64,000 nt of DNA from Arachnopeziza araneosa. Taxonomy: Eukaryota; Ascomycota; Leotiomycetes; Helotiales; Arachnopezizaceae. The stretch lies in assembly GCA_003988855.1 (NCBI GenBank), contig QYAI01000147.1:1-64000 (forward strand), read 5' to 3'. The notes under the pieces are model-generated. The model was not told where the DNA came from. It made no database searches and saw only the letters and a list, made by a program, of their open reading frames with translations. Below are positions 1 to 12,213 of the stretch, in pieces (positions within the stretch are counted from its first letter, which is position 1; the number at the start of each line of letters is the position of its first letter). Both the position numbers and the translations under genes were made by a program.

Positions 1-19
1 GCTCTACAGGCTCTCCAGT

Positions 20-60
20 TCAGCCCTCCAGGCTTCCATCTCAGCCCTCCAGGCTTCCAT
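20..60. repeat. Short tandem duplication, 21-bp period
   Basis: A 20-base unit beginning TCAGCCCTCC occurs at 20-39 and again at 41-60, separated by one base. It lies in the gene-free 508 bp ahead of the first gene. No coding role is visible; the ORF over 122-439 shows no recognisable domain and overlaps an equally long ORF on the other strand. Confidence 0.7.
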
Positions 61-508
61 TGCCACCAGTGGCAACTGGGGGCCTCAGGCCACAACAAAC
101 AAACTTCTGAATATACTCCACGTGATCTCGGCCACTAAAACCTCACTAATGCAAGAACTGGGGGGAGGATCAAGCCCCTTGACGACCCTACACGTTTCGT
201 CAGTTGTCGAAAACAGTGAACACAAGACAACTGAAACCCTGCTTGAAGATTTCTTAATAGCAGAGTACTATCAACAACAACGAGGATGCATTCCTCGCTA
301 TCGCAACCAGGCTGATTTTGCTTTCACTAAGCCTACAATATTCCCGCGCCTTTCTCCTCAAATCCAAGAACTCATTCAAACCCCTCTGTTTGTGTACTGG
401 ATCTTGGCGAACCGAGCGCGCATTTCTCTCTCCCTTTGACAAACAAAACGGCTTCGAGTAGCTATCAGCTTTCCGAAGAACATATGCGACGCGTTGAAGA
501 TAGAAACA

Positions 509-3500
509 ATGGCGGAGGAAGATGAATATTCGAAAATGGCCGAGTCCCCGCCCGATGCGACACATTTAGAACCAGGGAAGGAAATTGGTGAATCTATTCA
601 TAAGAGTAATGAAGACCTAACTACAAACGACCCGGAGTTTGAAGATTCGATCTTTGCAAACGTCAAGGCGCACCAAAATAGCAATAGGATATCTTCGTTG
701 GATCACTCTAAACTTCCTGCACTACCACCTCCCAATGACAGTAGCCAGTTCTATAATAGCGATGGAGGACCCGACAGCGAGGCGCATATGGATACGGTGG
801 ATGAGAAGGAGATGCAGAGGCATTTGAATGATGTTGAGTCAAGTTTTATGCCCGTTCTTTCGCCGATCAGCTTTGAAGGAAAGAAAGGACTGGATGATAC
901 GTATCTGTTTGATGGCGCGCAACCTCCTCCACCTCAGAGTCATAATCTCTCCACTGGAACAGAAAACGTCTCTGACTCTGAGTTCCCTACCAATGGACAC
1001 CGAGCTTCAAACGCGTTGGCAGATGTGGGTCAGACAGAAGAAGATTCCCTGGAAACGGGAAATACTACATCCTCCTTAGAAACAATGTCATCTTCTCCAA
1101 CAGCAGCAGCAGCGGCTAGAACTGTATCTCGCGCCATATCTGGAGCAAGCAATCCGGAATTTAAGTTTCCGGCAGATTCAAATGGGCAGCATGTGCATCT
1201 AGGGCATGAGGATTCAGAATTAACGCCGAGGAAGCAGAGGGACAGTTCACACGAGAGATCTTTTGATAGTCGATCCACTCTACGCCACCATGACTCAAGT
1301 GAAAACCTCAGAAACGGTGCAGGAAGCACGCCTGGAGTCGCTCTGTTGGTTCGGAAACACTCCGAACGACCGAAATTTTTAAGAAACCGGCATGCTAGTC
1401 AACATTCATCTATATCTTCGATTGATGGCAGTGATATTACTATTGGGGCAGATTATGCTTTACAATCTGGAGGAGCTGCTCCAGCAGAAGGGTTTTCACG
1501 ACAAAGTAGCCTGACGCTCTCAAGGTCTATATCACTGGGGAGCATGGCTTCGGGCATCGAAGATTACTCGGGAAGTGCAGATACTGGTGGGACTCTTGCG
1601 ACTTTGACGGAGGAGGAGCAGAACCGAGAGCGAAAGGGCGCTGAAGACATCTCACCACCGGAAACGCCGCGACCAGTAAACAGAACCTTGGCTGCTCCTA
1701 CAGATACAATAATTGCCCGCCACGTTCGTAATGTCCAGGTTCCGGAATCAATAGCAAAAGAGCTTCGTACCAAGAATGGAGTGTCATCTCCTGACAAACG
1801 ACCTGGATTTACTGTGTCAACGCTTGGTCGAAATGGGAAAAATCTGACATTAAAGGAACAGAGTAGTACTATTGAGCGACTCTCAAAAGAGAACTTTGAC
1901 CTAAAGCTGAAAGTCATGTTTTTGAGTGATCGATTGGACAAGCTCTCAGAGGAAGGAGTTAAGGAGATGATCTCAGAGAATGTGGAACTAAAGACTGGAC
2001 TCGCTGTGATGCAGCGTGACAACAAAGCGTTGCGAAAGAAGGTTAAAGAGCTCGAGAAACAACTGAAAAGTGATGAGGAGAGGCCGTCTACATCGCATTC
2101 TGAAACCTCGGGTGGCAATCCAAGCCCAAGTTGGTTTGATCAAGAAGGTGCACAAGAGCGAGAAGAAGAGCTTTTGTTTCTTCGCGAGAGGATAGAAGAA
2201 TATAGCACCGAGATTGAAAAGCTTCGCAATGATGCTGTCTCACGCGAAAACGAGAAACGAAATCTCGCCGAAGTCGTATATCAAATGGGCGAGCGCCGTG
2301 GTCAGAATTTTGAAGCTAGGGAAGAGATGGATGTTTGGAAAGATCTTTTGGAGCAGGAGACGGCTCGCCGAGAGCAGGTGGATGAAGATAATAGAAAACT
2401 TCGCGACGAGATTTTCCGCCTCAAGACTGAGACAACATCTAATTCTGGTGTTCCTGGACTCAATCATACCACCAACATTTACAATATTACCAAGAAGCGA
2501 CAACTATCACCTTCGAGGCCAAAATCTGGCCTTTCTGATCATCTCTCTGAACGAAATGGTATGATCAGTACCGGGACCACTTTGGTGGAGGATCTTAGGA
2601 AGGAGAGTGAACAGTTAAGACATGAAAATGCTGAACTTCGACGAGAAGTTGGAGCACAAACTTCTATGCTGACTTCTCGAAATCGTGAGAAGGAACGCCT
2701 CTACCAGGAAATTGAAGATCTCAAGCTGGGTCATCGAAGAGGTGGCGGATCGGTTGCAGGTGATAGCATTTTTGAACGATCAGCTTCCAGAGCTCACGAG
2801 CGGTCGTTATCTCGAGCGAGTGCTGGTACCAGGCAGACAAATCTCACAGATACTGAGCGCGAAGATTTTGAAAATAAACATGATGAGCTCCGAGATCGTA
2901 TTAATAGCTTAAAGATTCACAACCAAGATCTCCAACGAGAACTTGAGTCGTGCATGGAAGATTTTGAGACTGCTGTAACTCAGAAGAAGGAGGCCGAGAC
3001 TCTTGCAAATGAACTACAGGAGGCTCTTGAAGTTGCGGAAGGCGATCTAGTCACAATGCAAACCGATCGTGATGAAGCCTTACAAGGACAAGAAGAAGCT
3101 GAGATCATGTTTGAGTCACTTCGAAAAGAGGCGCAAGAGGAACTTGACGGCTTCGCAGCGGAAGCAGAAGAGGCCGCTGCTGAGATTCAACGACTTCAAA
3201 CTGACCTAGCAGATACAACAGAGAATTTTAACGCTCTTCAGAATGAGATGCGAGAGATGAGTGAAGGCCTTGTGAGATTAGAGGATGATCATGAGACCAA
3301 GAACAGGCGCATCGTGGAGCTCGAAAGAGAGCTTGACGAGGTTAATCACGAACTGGAGCAGATGGACAAGAATCTTGTCGAGGCTAATGGAAAGATCAAC
3401 CGACTCACGGTCCAGCAAGAATCAAGCCAAGGTGAGATTGCATTCTTGAGGGAGGAGCAAGATGGCGATAAGATCAAGATTGGTGATCTCGAGGCTGCAA

Positions 3501-4968
3501 TACGAAATGCAGAACAAAGTGTCCGAGATGAGCGGGACCGAGTAAAGGAACTGGAGCAACGACTTTCCAAGGAACGACAACAACGAGAAATTGTTGCTAG
3601 TCGGGAGAAACAAGACATTCAACAGTACATCAATGAACTCAATCGTGAAGCATCTACTGCAAAGGATGAGTCGAGAAGACTGCGCAAGAATTTGACTTCA
3701 CGTGAGGTTGAGGCTGCTGAGTGGAAGCAAAGACTTATGGAACTTGAAGCCAATTTGAGAGAAGCACTTGGCGATCTCAATGGAACAAGATCAAGTCTTC
3801 TTAACGTAAGTTTTTTGACTCCTGCAAATCCACATGCTAACAAAGTCAGTCTATCGCCAAACTCCAGCGCGAACTCGAAAATACCATGCGCGATCTTGAT
3901 AACAGTCGAGATGCTCTAGCGCAGAAAGATCACCTGATCAAGACTCGCGATGATACTCTAGAGACTCATGCCCTTGAGGCAAGGAAACTAGCAGACATGT
4001 TAGATAAGGAGCGTCAGTCTCATCGCAACACCAAACACCAATTTGAGACTTTCCAGAAGACCACTCAGCACACCACCAGAACGTTATCCCAACACGAAAC
4101 CAGGGTCGTTGAACTTGAGACTTCTCGTCAACAAGACCGTAGAAAGATTTCGATTTTAGAGAATAGTCTCAAAGATCAAATGACCGAACGGAATCAATTG
4201 CTTCTCACACTATGGAACCGACTATCTGTCCTCTGCGGCTCAGATTGGGCTCACAACAACAGCTTAATTAATGGCCGTGCACTTCCATCGATGGAATCAA
4301 TCTCTACAATGCTTCCTGGCTTCTCCAAGAACCTTCTTGCAGCAGTGAAGACAGTTGAGACGATGGTTGGAGACTTCACATCCCGCATTCGCTCAGTGGA
4401 GAAGGATCTCTGGAAAGAATATCAAACTTTGGAGACCAACCTCGATCTCCGCACCAAACGTCTCGACCGATTAGAAACCATGGCTCGAAGTGCTCTCCCT
4501 GGTATCAGCGGTGATGGAAAAGCCGAGATCCAAAAACTCAAGGAACTAAACAGGACCTTGAAAACAGAAATTTCATCTCTTCGAGCCGCAGCAGATGTCC
4601 GCTCCGTTGCCTACCAAGACGGCTCTCCAAGCCCTTCAATACCTACCGGCCCCCGAAGTAAAATCTTTGACAAATCCCGCACCGTGACACTAACGAGGCA
4701 TCAATCAACATCAGCTGCCGAGAGTCTTCAGCGCGCAGGGCACTCGCGAACAAGCAGCGATCCAAAGAGCTCGGGAGAGGAATACAAGCCAGATCTAAAA
4801 TGGCAGGTCCGACTACAAGAGTTGGAATACAAGCTCAAGGCTGAGAGGGAGGCGAGGTTAGTAGATCGAACAAGTGCGCGTCAGCGGCTAGAAGAGAAAA
4901 ACAGAGAGAATGCCGAGTTAACCAAGGAGGTAGAGAGGAATAAAGTGAGGAGTGAGATGGGGAGGTAG
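509..4968 (+). CDS. apsB: ApsB/Mto1-type microtubule-organising coiled-coil protein
   Basis: A protein of about 1,471 residues, joined from 509-3805 and 3850-4968 across a 44-nt intron (donor GTAAGT, branch TGCTAAC, acceptor CAG). I start at the ATG at 509; the open frame extends back to a TTG at 494. The first 440 residues are low-complexity and Ser/Asp-rich. Residues about 446-517 look like centrosomin motif 1 (Cnn_1N), with the core SKENFDLKLKVMFLSDRLDK, the segment that recruits gamma-tubulin complexes. Long coiled coil follows to about residue 1,300. The C-terminus (core LEYKLKAEREARLVDR) resembles the Mto2-binding region of fission yeast Mto1. Together these point to Aspergillus ApsB / S. 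pombe Mto1, which nucleates microtubules at spindle pole bodies and septa. Pcp1-type proteins share motif 1 but normally end in a PACT-like calmodulin-binding region, which I do not see. Confidence 0.88.
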
Positions 4969-5373
4969 TCGATGATATGTGATGTATTCTTGTAAGATTG
5001 TGCCGGTGGGCATTATATTAACTCATTGCTGGCGCTTTTGGGGATGGATGATGAGGAGTTTCTTTCGGGATTGGGATCAAGCATTTGGTGTATATTAGGT
5101 ACTTATGCTTGACGAATTATACGTCGCATGGAAGCTGTTGTGCTGTCGAGTATGCGAAGTATTTGCATACGAGCCGATATATCTCTTGGGATAGTCTCTT
5201 CACCTCGCACTGCTGGACAAAAATTTATAAGCGAAGAGTATATTGATCTGTCTCATTTATTGCAAGAATCAGTATCAACCCATTGTCCATCCAGCCATGC
5301 AGCCAAAATGACCGAGGTATTCCCATCCAGTAAGTAAAACTCCCAAACCATCTACCCCCAAGTCTACAGTCGT
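4969..5373. other. Intergenic, convergent 3' ends
   Basis: About 400 bp between the 3' ends of two convergent genes. Only short unsupported ORFs are present and no RNA gene or repeat is visible. Confidence 0.5.
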
Positions 5374-5893
5374 CTAGTTGGAGTACTTGGGATCAACCTT
5401 CTTTCTGTGGCATTGTTAGCTCGGCACGTACAGTACGTGATATGAGATGGGAGGAAGACTCACCCGGTGAACTTCTCGAAGGCGCCCCTCGCTCCGTCGG
5501 TGATCTTCTCGTTCTGGTCGCGGCTGAAGGTGTGGCCGGTCTTCTTCTCGATGAAATCGAGGCCTGGGGAGGAGCGTTAGTTTCCAGTGTTTGGGGAGGA
5601 GGAAAGAGGAGGGAGGCAGTGGAGAGGAGGGAGGCAGTGGAGAGGAGGGAGGAAGAGGTAGAGGGAAGGGGTGATGTTGGTGATGGATCCATAAGAAGGA
5701 AGATGAAGAGATACACACCCTTGTCACCATAATCTTCTTGCTGTCCGGTAGCGTTGTTTCCCTGTGCCGTGCCAGTGGGATCAACAGTACCCACGTCGGC
5801 GGTGTTTGTGTTGGTGTTGGTGTCGGTGCTTGTGCTACCAGTGTTAACGCCATTCTCGGCAGCGAACTGCTTGGCCTTGTTGAAGAAATCCAT
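5374..5893 (-). CDS. Small hydrophilic stress-type protein, 101 aa
   Basis: Three exons on the minus strand (5893-5719, 5563-5464, 5404-5374) give 101 residues. Frame is kept through both junctions: GG plus A restores glycine at the second intron (donor GTGAGT, acceptor CCACAG). The protein starts MDFFNKAKQFAAENG, runs through a Thr/Asn/Gly-rich linker (residues 17-50), then a conserved core (LDFIEKKTGHTFSRDQNEKI) and ends KKVDPKYSN. I recognise this as a common short fungal protein often annotated as a DNA-damage or stress-responsive protein; its biochemical role is not known to me. The first intron (5564-5718) is long for this window and carries a purine-rich tandem repeat. A TATA box and a CCCCT stress-element-like motif lie upstream. 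Gene structure is fairly sure; function is open. Confidence 0.8.
5606..5650. repeat. Purine-rich 18-bp tandem repeat inside an intron
   Basis: The unit GAGGAGGGAGGCAGTGGA (+ strand) starts at 5606 and 5624, with a half copy from 5642. It lies wholly within intron 1 of the minus-strand stress-type gene, so the transcript carries the pyrimidine-rich complement before the 3' splice site. Confidence 0.75.
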
Positions 5894-6966
5894 TGCGAAG
5901 ATTGAGATGTGTTGTTACGAAGAGAGTGGGAGTTTGTATGTGGATTGTTGTTTACTGGATGGATCTTATTACTGTAGGTTAAGGGGAGAGAGAGAGAGAG
6001 AGGGGAGGTGACGGAAGAAGGGTCCTTCTCTCTTTATACCCCGCTACGAGCGGCCATGCCCCTCTTGCCTTGCTTGTGAGAGGATTTCCATTCTTCGTTC
6101 CCTTGGCATCGCGGCTTGGCATACACACGTTCTCTGAGGGAGACGAGATAAAAAGCAAGAAAGAGCTAGGACGACAGGGAAGGGACCCAGAGCAGCTGAG
6201 CCGGCGAGCTGGTCTGGGTTCCATGCAGGAGGTGGAGGGGTCCGCGTCTACGTCATTGGGCCGCTGGGGTGGGAGACGAACTCACACAGACGAGCAGGTG
6301 GAGGGGCAAGACACGCAAAATACGCTTCCTTATTTTGGTCGAGGGGATTCAGGAGCAGCGCAGAGGGGAGAATCGACGGCGGAGATACTCGTACAGATCC
6401 CAAAAACCGCCCACGCGAAACAGATAACCGCAGCGAAAGATCTAAGGGTCCACTCCAGGCCGTGCCGTGTGGGCTGCGATCGGCCTGGCACTGGACTACT
6501 GTAGGGAGGCTGTTGCGCTTGTTCAAGTCAGCATCAGTCGGCAAAGACCGGTGCGTCAAATGTCGGCACCGGCGGGTTCTAGATCTTGGGAGGACAGCTG
6601 GGGCAGTGAGGCTGTGAACTCAATCACTAGTGCATTGTAGACCTTGCGTTACTCGTTTGTATCCCTTATATTTGATTATGAGAGAAGAAATGCTATCGAT
6701 ATCTCTATATCTCTTTCCTCTGTGCTCCTCGCAAAGCTCTGGTTCTCTTCCCATTGTACATTAACTCCTGTCATGTCATATTCCCAATTCTGCACCCAGC
6801 GCCAGTAAATGCAATCAAGACAAGCCGACCCTTTTATGCACGTTCCCTCATTCTTCATATCCTCATCTTATCCTGATCATCGCTTGTCTGCGTATCCATA
6901 ATCCTCTTATCCTGGTCATATCACTTCTCCATACGCATAACCCTCTTCTCCATATACACAGCAGCA
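5894..6966. other. Promoter-side intergenic region
   Basis: About 1.07 kb between the 5' end of the small stress-type gene and the 3' end of the four-pass membrane protein gene. It holds a GA dinucleotide run (about 5985-6001), a TATA-like box and a GC-richer block at 6140-6560. The 144-codon ORF at 6070-6504 has no domain and overlaps an equally long ORF on the other strand; I treat it as chance. Confidence 0.4.
6033..6063 (-). promoter_or_regulatory. TATA box and STRE-like motif of the stress-type gene
   Basis: Read on the minus strand, TATAAA lies at 6038-6033, about 140 bp before the ATG at 5893. An AGGGG motif (CCCCT on the + strand at 6059-6063) sits just upstream. AGGGG is the core of the fungal stress response element. 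Both are short motifs, so this is suggestive only. Confidence 0.35.
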
Positions 6967-7762
6967 TCAAGAATCGTCTTGGTAGACTTGATAAGCCATG
7001 ATCATCATCCAGAGGAGGAATATACATCCGACTAACTCGAAAGCCCAAGCAGCTTGCCAACTCTGACCTAATTTTCGTTCATTAGTATAATCTTTCTAGA
7101 GACGTAACGTGGGCGAGACTTACAAATACTATGTTGCTCCAACCATGCCAATGTAGCTTGACTGGGTCCCGTAATACTATTCCCATCGATATATAAATTA
7201 CAATTTCCATTCACACTCCCGGTTGGACCCCAAAGTTCGATGCTTGTCACTATCAGGCCGACCTATGAGAAGATTAGTGAGAGTTTCTAGAGACGTCCTC
7301 GGAGCAGAGAAAGGGAGTTCCGAAGATTGAATAACACCTACCATCCAGAGAACAAATAAGATGAACGATCCCATTATCACGATGCCCGGTAGTAGTTGTC
7401 GCTGGGAGATCAACCACAGTAACAGGAGAATAAAGACGATTCCGAGAGTTGCCGATGTGATCCAATAAGGCATATACCTATTCATCCCAAGTTAGTAACG
7501 GACCCTCCTCCATCTTGCAGGTTCTCTACTCCTTTCACAAAGCCAAAATCTGCAAATGTATACAGAACAGGAGAACGTACCAAGGAATCCCCACCCTCAA
7601 CTGATTCTGCACCGTTACAAAGGTCGCAAAAACCCCCAAAATTGTCGAACTGCCCACAAGCATAATCAACAGCCAGAAATTGAGCTGCCACGCTGGCCAG
7701 TGATATTTCGTCTTCACTCTTTGCACCACCACCTCCGTCATTGTTGATTCCGTCGAAGCCAT
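6967..7762 (-). CDS. Four-pass membrane protein, 185 aa
   Basis: Four exons on the minus strand: 7762-7581, 7477-7342, 7262-7124 and 7067-6967. All junctions keep frame; donors are GTACGT, GTAGGT and GTAAGT. Hydrophobic segments lie at about residues 25-46 (FWLLIMLVGSSTILGVFATF), 62-83, 88-105 and 160-180. A loop between segments 3 and 4 carries cysteines in GNCNLYIDGN and HSICQSW, typical of MARVEL- or claudin-like tetraspan proteins with a disulfide-linked outer loop. I do not recognise a named family. The stop at 6967 is the first one, but the alternative frame just downstream also reads as a plausible amphipathic tail, so the 3' end could differ. Confidence 0.72.
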
Positions 7763-9055
7763 CGTATCGTCTACTACCTATGCGGGTATTTGAATAAGAT
7801 CGTTCGTTTGTGAAGGATTCCCTTCTTCCTCAAGCTATCCGGAGCTCTTGGAGACGAATTGGACTCGAATGAGGACTTGGTGCCGTGTAATGCGCAAAAC
7901 CTGTATCCACCCGTTCGTGGTATGACCAGACCAACCACCAATCGACGTAACTTCAGGATCCCCTCTCAATTGCTGAGTATTTTCTGTCCTGACGAGAATC
8001 CGTCGGCTGGAAGAGGATTTTATAGAGAATCCGATCGTTGGGCGTTAACACGTCTGCATCACTCGATTTTGCTCTGGCCTTTTCTTCTCTCTTCCTACGG
8101 CGTGTGTTGTCGCGATTGGATTGGACGCGATTCAAGATGCGCTCACTGCGGGTCGCCTTCTTTTCTTCCGGTGAGGAGAGTGTCGTGTACTAATAAATGA
8201 GACAGCTGAGACGAAATGATTGTATTTCGAGCCCAAATGTAGGTAATGAGAGACGAGTTTGTTTGGTGGGGGATGGGACTCGAGGTGGGATTGCTTATGC
8301 TTGTGCCTGTGCCTTGAATCGGAAAGTCTGGAGGTTGGTGAAGGCTGGGTGACATCAGTGCCCGAGTGTGACAGCACAACTACTGTATCGTAGGTTACAA
8401 TTGACGATAGCGAAATAGAATGACCTTAATCTTTTCTTTGTATAATCTGAGAACGATTCTGGAGTAAAAGTTGATATCAATACCAAGCTTCACTCGCAGG
8501 AATCCCCGTTCGTGCCGAGGATCCATGAGATGGAAACGAAACACCTGCAGACGGCCGGGACAGTTAGCGATGCTTTGATAAATTCTTCCTGGCTCTCCCA
8601 TCTTTGCAATAATTTCAGCGAAATCGTGATAGGTGGCGGTCAAGAAGTATTCTCATCGCAAACCGATTCTCAAGCCACCAAATGGCACTTGAGATATCAA
8701 ATACGAAATATGGAATACATATCCGATCCCTCTGAATCCTGATAATCCTTCGTGATTTTGCGTCGCCTTTTATCGTAATATATATATGAAATGTCCTATA
8801 ATCTGATTATTCACGTGTCAATACTACTTGCACAACAAATCAAGTAGAACACTACATTGAATATCAGGAAGATATAAACAATGTGAAACAAATCATGAAT
8901 TGATTCATTTGTCTGACGCCCACAGAAAGCCGCCAAGTCAAAGAAATCTATAGCTCAACGGTTCCAGTCTATCCTAAACCCAGTACCTATTACTCCCAAC
9001 CAACTAAAATCTTAATCCATACCTTGATCCAGAAGAAACATATCCTACACAGCGC
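7763..9055. other. Intergenic region, 1.3 kb
   Basis: Lies between the 5' end of the tetraspan gene and the 3' end of arginase. The overlapping ORFs at 7859-8200, 8132-8379, 8395-8643 and 8512-8742 lack domains, splice support and strand consistency. The minus-strand frame at 8395-8643 reads somewhat protein-like but I could not extend it. Confidence 0.4.
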
Positions 9056-10131
9056 TCAAAGAAGACTCTCCCCTAATGCACATCTCACCAGAGAGCAGCC
9101 GCTGCGTACGGTTTGCTGGGCACCAATGTCATCAATTCCAGGTTCCAACGTTGGGTTAACTTCAACCAAATCCATGGCCACCAAGTTGCCAGTCTCGTGA
9201 ACACATTCGGCAATGAAGTCGCCTTCTCGAAGGGTAAGACCACCTCTCACAGGCGTTCCAGTACTTGGTGCCCACATTGGATCCAATGCGTCGACGTCAA
9301 AAGAAAGGTGGATTGGAGTGTCGCTACCGATGTGTCCCAAGGCCATATCCATGACCTTACCAATTCCGTGGCTACACAATCAGCGCCAGAACGGTGATCG
9401 GTGAACCTTGAACTTACCGGTCAATATCATGCATACTGAATGCTTTCACACCATTCTCTCTGAGGATCACTTTCTCTCCCCTATCTACATCACGGAGCCC
9501 AATATAGACGAGTTTCTTCAGACTAATCAGATTGTCCTCCTTCAACCAGCCGAAAATATCTTTCCTCTTCTCTTTTGCCAATCCGGTTAAGAAAGCGACA
9601 GGCATGCCATGAATATTCCCGCTCTCGCTGGTTTCCGGAGTGTTAATGTCACAATGTGCATCTACCCAGATGACAGCCATATCCCTATTCAGTCTCTCTC
9701 GGATCGCTTTGGCAGTTCCTGCAATCGTACCGATGGCAATGCTGTGATCTCCACCGAGAGTAAGAACGCATCGGCCTTCCTTCGCATGCGAGTAGACTTG
9801 CTCTGTAAGCTTCTCTGTTACGGCAGAAACAGCAAGAGGATTCTTCATCCCGCGGAAATCAGGATCTGAAGCTGGGAGTAGGTCTTTGTAGCTATGCACT
9901 GTGTCATCGTGGAAGAGTTTGTAGCCTAGCTCTTCGCGCAACTGAGTTAGGAGGCCACTTTCTATGAGGGCAGATGGTGCAGCATCGACTCCTGGTTTGC
10001 ACTGGAAATGTTAGAGGATATGGTTTGGGATGCGAATTTCGTACTTGACCGCCAGAAAATCCAACTGCGACAACCCCCAGCTGATCACGTTTCGTTAGAA
10101 ATCTTGGAGTGATCATGCTTGTAGTAGTCAT
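9056..10131 (-). CDS. CAR1: Arginase
   Basis: A 328-residue arginase from three minus-strand exons (10131-10045, 10001-9418, 9371-9056). It hydrolyses L-arginine to ornithine and urea, the first step of arginine use as a nitrogen source. The binuclear manganese ligands are all present: GGDHS with His115, DAHCD with Asp143, His145 and Asp147, and SFDVDALDP with Asp249 and Asp251. Length fits fungal arginases (yeast CAR1 is about 333). The ATG at 10131 follows a TTG repeat run upstream and gives the usual short N-terminus before GFSGGQ. Splice joints: donor GTACGA at 10044 and GTAAGT at 9417, with the arginine codon split CG/C at the second. No signal peptide, so cytosolic. Confidence 0.95.
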
Positions 10132-12213
10132 GGTGCCGATAGTTTGTTACTGTGTTGTTTGTTGTTGTTGTTGTTCCCAAGGGATAATTTATCCTTAACT
10201 ATGGTGGGGTAGTGGGGTAATCCGGATCTTGAAGGAGCAGCAAATGTTTGAAGAAGAGCACCGAGTTCAAAATCGTGGGAGAGTGATTTTGGAGCGTTCT
10301 TATAGATCTCATGTCTATGCCGAGTCTGACCGCTCCTTTGGCTCTTAGGTAAAGAGTTTTTTTTCTCCCATCCTCCTTTTCCGAAGCTATTCCCCTAAGT
10401 TCAAGTTTAACCATCACTGACCGTTAAAAGCAGCTGCTACCGACAATGAGCATGGGCGTTGGATAAGCCGAAAACCAATCATGACGTTATTTGTAACAGG
10501 TTCAAGATAGCAGCGCGGTGGGCGTCGATGAGGTCTGAGACTTGAAGCCATTATGAGGGGGATGTTTGGTCTTCAGGCAGGTGGATGGTTCAACAGTGAG
10601 TCTGGTGGAGTGGGATCCCAGGAAAAATGATCAAGGTGGTGTGATGGGTTTGCATTTGGAGGACCAATTCACGGTGGGATTGTCATATTCAAGACTGCCG
10701 TATATGGTCCAGAAAGATGTGAGGGAATCAGTTGATTGCCATGGGCGAGAAGAGGGAAGAGATTGACAAGGAGAGAGAGAGGGGAAAGATCATGTGACTC
10801 TCTCTCAGGTGACTTCTACCAGTTTGGTAAATATAGGTAGGTACTGGGTTACTTGCATCTGTGAATGCTCACAAATGAAATCGGTATTATGTTCTATATG
10901 ATATTGTCAAAACTCTGCTTTAATTTCAGACATATTGAAAATGTAAATTATAGGAGTTTGGCTCGAGAGAGCTTAGATTTGGCTACCCCGTTGAACGACT
11001 TACGACTCTTTGCCTTTCACATCACTAATCTATTCTAGGTGGGTAAATCTGCAATTATCCTAAAGCAATCAAGCAACTCTACATGACGTTCCTTCGAGCT
11101 TTCGAAACAGTGATCGCCTCAACCAGACGGAGCCGTGTAGATCTCATGCCGATGAAACGAGCAAGCTTGAATTCAATCTGTCGACCAGACGAACTTGACT
11201 CTCATGGTTTCAACTCAACAGATAATCTCACTGGCATATCTAGAAAAGGCAGGTTGTTTATTCAGGCATGCTCTTCCACACGGAAAGAGTATGATGGTAG
11301 AGGAATATAGTAAGAGAAAGTGCAAAAAATCTTATCGACAAGCTCAGCCTCAGAGCGCAGAGCAGCATTGACAATGCCTCGCTTGCCCACGCAGAGCCGT
11401 GAGCCCGATCGCGCTGAGATATTTCGGTCGCAGGAGGATGTAAATGGAAAAGGATTGTGTGCCAAACTCTCTCATGCTGCAAGCCATCTGTTGTAAAAGC
11501 GAAACTTCCCCAGCGGTTAGCGACATGTTATGTGTGATGTTTAGCGATCGCTTGGAAAGCGGCGGCAAAAAGAACGTTGTTATTTTTCTCAGACTTTCAA
11601 GTGTAAACTTGAGAAGTTGACAAGGCAAAAGGAAAGAGGAGCGTGAAAGACGTACGGTGGACGAGAAGTACACTATGAATTTATCCTCTTCTTCGCATTT
11701 CAAATCGAGGATCAAGAACGAGTTCAAGGGACTCCTTTTGGGAACGCCACAGCCACAGCGAACGGTTTGGTAACCATGAGGCGTTGTTCTGCTGACTGTT
11801 GGCCAATGACTTCCTCGTGTTGAAATGCTCATCATCAGATTGCAGAGACAAGGGGCCGCCTTTCATCTTAATGCTTGATGCTGTCCTATCCCAGATAAGC
11901 ATCCTCCCGCTCGTGTGGGTCAGGTCATGTCCAAGCTGACCGAGAGCGACAAACGCTTGCTAGCCAACTCGTATTTTATTCTACTTCGTACCAGTTCTCT
12001 ATTCTCTTCATACGAGGAGTACTTGAGGAATTTTTCCCCCCTCAATTGGCCACTTTAACTTTCCGCTCGGTATCTTCCATGTTCCTTGAATCATGTTAAC
12101 GAGGTCCTCCATCTGTATTCTGGCTGTTTAACCTATCCTTTCTTTACCTTCCAGCTCCACGCTCAACATTACGATTCTCAACTTCCCTTCATTGCTCCTC
12201 GAAAGAACTGCCC
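10132..12213. other. Gene-free region, 2.1 kb, divergent promoters
   Basis: The largest gap in the window, between divergently transcribed arginase and the GT90 gene. It contains a TTG/GTT trinucleotide run at about 10150-10172 next to the arginase start. Overlapping ORFs at 11258-11902 exist in several frames on the minus strand, none with a domain. No transposase, long repeat or tRNA was seen. Confidence 0.4.

Noticed and set aside
5442..5732. ORF opposite the stress-type gene
   Set aside because: It is the complement of its exon 2 and the repeat-bearing intron; low complexity.
6070..6504. 144-codon + strand ORF
   Set aside because: No domain, overlaps a similar ORF on the other strand, and lies in a GC-richer promoter-side region where chance ORFs are long.
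8395..8742. Protein-like frames on both strands
   Set aside because: No recognisable family, no splice sites to extend them, and the two strands compete.
11258..11902. Overlapping minus-strand ORFs up to 161 codons
   Set aside because: Several frames are open at once with no domain; typical of chance.
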